The position numbers and the translations under genes are program-made. The notes below the pieces were generated by a model that ran no database searches, was not told the DNA's origin, and saw nothing but the letters and a program-made list of their open reading frames with translations. 14,774 bases of DNA from positions 1-14,774 of the forward strand of contig CAZITB010000072.1 of NCBI GenBank assembly GCA_964542055.1, written 5' to 3'. The DNA comes from CAZITB01 sp964542055 (GTDB taxonomy: Bacteria; Planctomycetota; Phycisphaerae; Sedimentisphaerales; CAMDDF01). Of the stretch, positions 13,357 through 14,774 are shown in pieces. Position 1 is the first letter of the stretch. Every line of letters begins with the position of its first letter.

Positions 13357-14774
13357 ATGAAAAAACATGAAACCAAAAGCATCGAAACACCCTGGGCTGA
13401 GGATATAGATCAGATATTGAAGAAATTTAGCGTTGATCCAGAAGCGGGGTTAAATAATGATCAGGTAAAGCAATTACGTAATAAGTACGGTAGAAATCAA
13501 CTAAAAGAAGTAAAAAAGAAAAGTGCCGTAAAAATTTTCATTAACCAATTTAAAAGCCTGGTAATTTTAATTTTAATTGCGGCATCAATTCTTGCATTTA
13601 TCTTTACCAGCTGGATTGATGGATTGGCAATTGCGTTTGCAGTGATACTCAACACGGTAATAGGTTTCTTTATGGAAATTCGGGCGGTACGTTCGATGGA
13701 AGCCTTGCAGGAGATGGAGCAAATAACCGCCAATGTGTTAAGAGATGGCCAGATAAACGAAATACATGCGGCCCAGCTGGTGCCTGGAGACATCGTAGTT
13801 TTCGAAGGAGGGGATATTGTTTCGGCTGATTTAAGATTGATAGATGGGTCGAATCTGCAGGCAGATGAATCGATGCTGACCGGCGAATCAATGCCTGTCA
13901 GTAAGCAAAATGAAAAAGTAGAAGAAGATGTACAGGTTTCTGAAAAAACCAATATGCTGTTTAAAGGTACTTCGATCACGCGTGGATCAGGCAAAGCGGT
14001 GGTTGTCGCAATAGGGATGAACACAGAATTGGGAAGAATATCTTCTTTAATAGAGGAAAGCGGAGAAGAGTTTACACCTCTGGAAGAACGATTAAAGAAA
14101 TTCGGTCAAAAACTTATCTGGATAACATTTGCTGTTTTGGTCGTTGTCTTGCTTTTGGGAATTGTCAGGGGTAAAGAACTGCTGCTTATGATCGAAACGG
14201 CAGTGGCTTTGGCCGTTGCTGCCATTCCGGAAGGGTTGCCGATTGTCGCCACTGTGGCGATGGCGCGTGGAATGCTGCGAATGGCAAAGCATAACGCGCT
14301 GATAAATAAGCTTGCAGCGGTCGAGACTCTTGGCGGTACAAACGTTATCATTACCGACAAGACGGGAACGCTTACAAAGAACAAAATGACAGTTACCGAA
14401 TTCGACCTTGGCAATGGCAGGTTTAAAATAGAAAAGGACGATAGCGGTGAGTTTAGATTTACCAAAGACGGACAAGCCATAGAACCCCAGGAGAATGAAA
14501 TATTACTGAAGGCTTTGCAAATCGGTGTGCTGTGTAATAATGAATCTTTGAATGAACAGGATCAGCCCAAGGGGATCGGTGACCCTATGGAAGGTGCATT
14601 GCTGGTTGCTGGGGTTAAAGGATCAATTCGCAGGAGAGAGCTTATTGAAGAAATGCCCGAAGAGCGGGAAGAAGCGTTTGATACTTCGACGAAAAAAATG
14701 GCTACGTTCCACAAAGTGGAGGATGGTTTTTTTGTCGCGGTCAAAGGTGCTCCTGAAGCGGTTCTTGACGTTTG
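13357..14774 (+). CDS. P2-type cation-transporting ATPase, C-terminus cut by window edge
   Basis: 472 complete codons are visible, about half of a normal enzyme. These pumps move cations such as Ca2+ across the membrane using a phospho-aspartate intermediate. Visible in order: an N-terminal cation-ATPase domain (about 10-55), helices M1-M2 (about 60-107), the actuator motif TGES (175-178), M3, the M4 motif PEGLP (291-295), the phosphorylation site D334 in DKTGT, and the nucleotide-binding KGAPE (463-467). PEGLP with NALINKLAAVETLGGTN places it in the P2 (Ca2+/CtpF/PMR1-like) group rather than the heavy-metal P1B group; the M5-M8 ion-binding residues lie outside the window, so the ion cannot be named. 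The ATG at 13357 is preferred because the frame begins there 23 bases after the glycosylase stop; the ribosome binding site is weak. Confidence 0.93.
   Translation, partial: MKKHETKSIETPWAEDIDQILKKFSVDPEAGLNNDQVKQLRNKYGRNQLKEVKKKSAVKIFINQFKSLVILILIAASILAFIFTSWIDGLAIAFAVILNTVIGFFMEIRAVRSMEALQEMEQITANVLRDGQINEIHAAQLVPGDIVVFEGGDIVSADLRLIDGSNLQADESMLTGESMPVSKQNEKVEEDVQVSEKTNMLFKGTSITRGSGKAVVVAIGMNTELGRISSLIEESGEEFTPLEERLKKFGQKLIWITFAVLVVVLLLGIVRGKELLLMIETAVALAVAAIPEGLPIVATVAMARGMLRMAKHNALINKLAAVETLGGTNVIITDKTGTLTKNKMTVTEFDLGNGRFKIEKDDSGEFRFTKDGQAIEPQENEILLKALQIGVLCNNESLNEQDQPKGIGDPMEGALLVAGVKGSIRRRELIEEMPEEREEAFDTSTKKMATFHKVEDGFFVAVKGAPEAVLDV

Noticed and set aside
13497..14024. 175-codon open frame on the minus strand
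   Set aside because: It lies wholly opposite the P-type ATPase, whose motifs (TGES) prove the plus strand is coding. The translation is Ser/Ile/Thr-rich with no recognisable domain.
1..14774. CRISPR arrays, tRNA or rRNA genes, insertion sequences
   Set aside because: No spaced direct repeats, cloverleaf sequences, rRNA cores or transposase genes were seen on either strand.

Overview
The window looks like a chromosomal segment of an AT-rich bacterium (roughly 40% G+C by eye) with short intergenic gaps and purine-rich ribosome binding sites. The lineage cannot be fixed from these genes. A superoxide reductase, a ferritin-like iron protein, a low-potential ferredoxin and PEP synthase suggest an anaerobe or microaerophile that has to survive oxygen exposure and energy limitation. 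An uncultured Gram-negative-type lineage (for example within Planctomycetota) is possible, but this is a guess. There is no rRNA, tRNA, CRISPR array, phage gene or transposase.

Layout. (1) Bases 1-3183, minus strand: a tightly spaced run of superoxide reductase-like protein, ferritin-like protein, aldo/keto reductase, rhodanese, OsmC peroxidase and a YHS-domain membrane permease cut by the left edge. It reads as an oxygen, peroxide and metal stress operon. (2) Bases 3294-5430, minus strand: aldo/keto reductase, single-cluster ferredoxin, two-CBS-domain protein and phosphoribosyltransferase-like protein. (3) Bases 5659-8109, plus strand: PEP synthase (ppsA), divergent from block 2 across a 228-base gap that holds an unusual three-armed palindrome. 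(4) Bases 8112-12388, minus strand: a VTT/TVP38 membrane protein, a six-hairpin glucosidase-like protein and a GT4 glycosyltransferase, with 3-base spacing and a 4-base overlap. It meets ppsA tail to tail with only two bases between the stop codons. (5) Bases 12551-14774, plus strand: an Fpg/MutM-like DNA glycosylase followed by a P2-type cation ATPase cut by the right edge.

How the genes fit together. Block 1 handles superoxide, peroxides, iron, sulfane sulfur and carbonyl compounds. Block 2, with ppsA and the P-type ATPase, resembles in gene content the dormancy/hypoxia sets of other bacteria, such as the mycobacterial DosR regulon with its Hrp1-type CBS protein, phosphoribosyltransferase, FdxA and CtpF-type ATPase. 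The window may therefore be a stress or dormancy island assembled in an anaerobe. Block 4 probably makes or trims a glycolipid or storage glycan. A short element with consensus close to CCTTATTTA lies 58-72 bases upstream of four transcription-unit starts, in the orientation of each gene, and is a candidate shared promoter element. No stretch over 300 bases lacks a gene.
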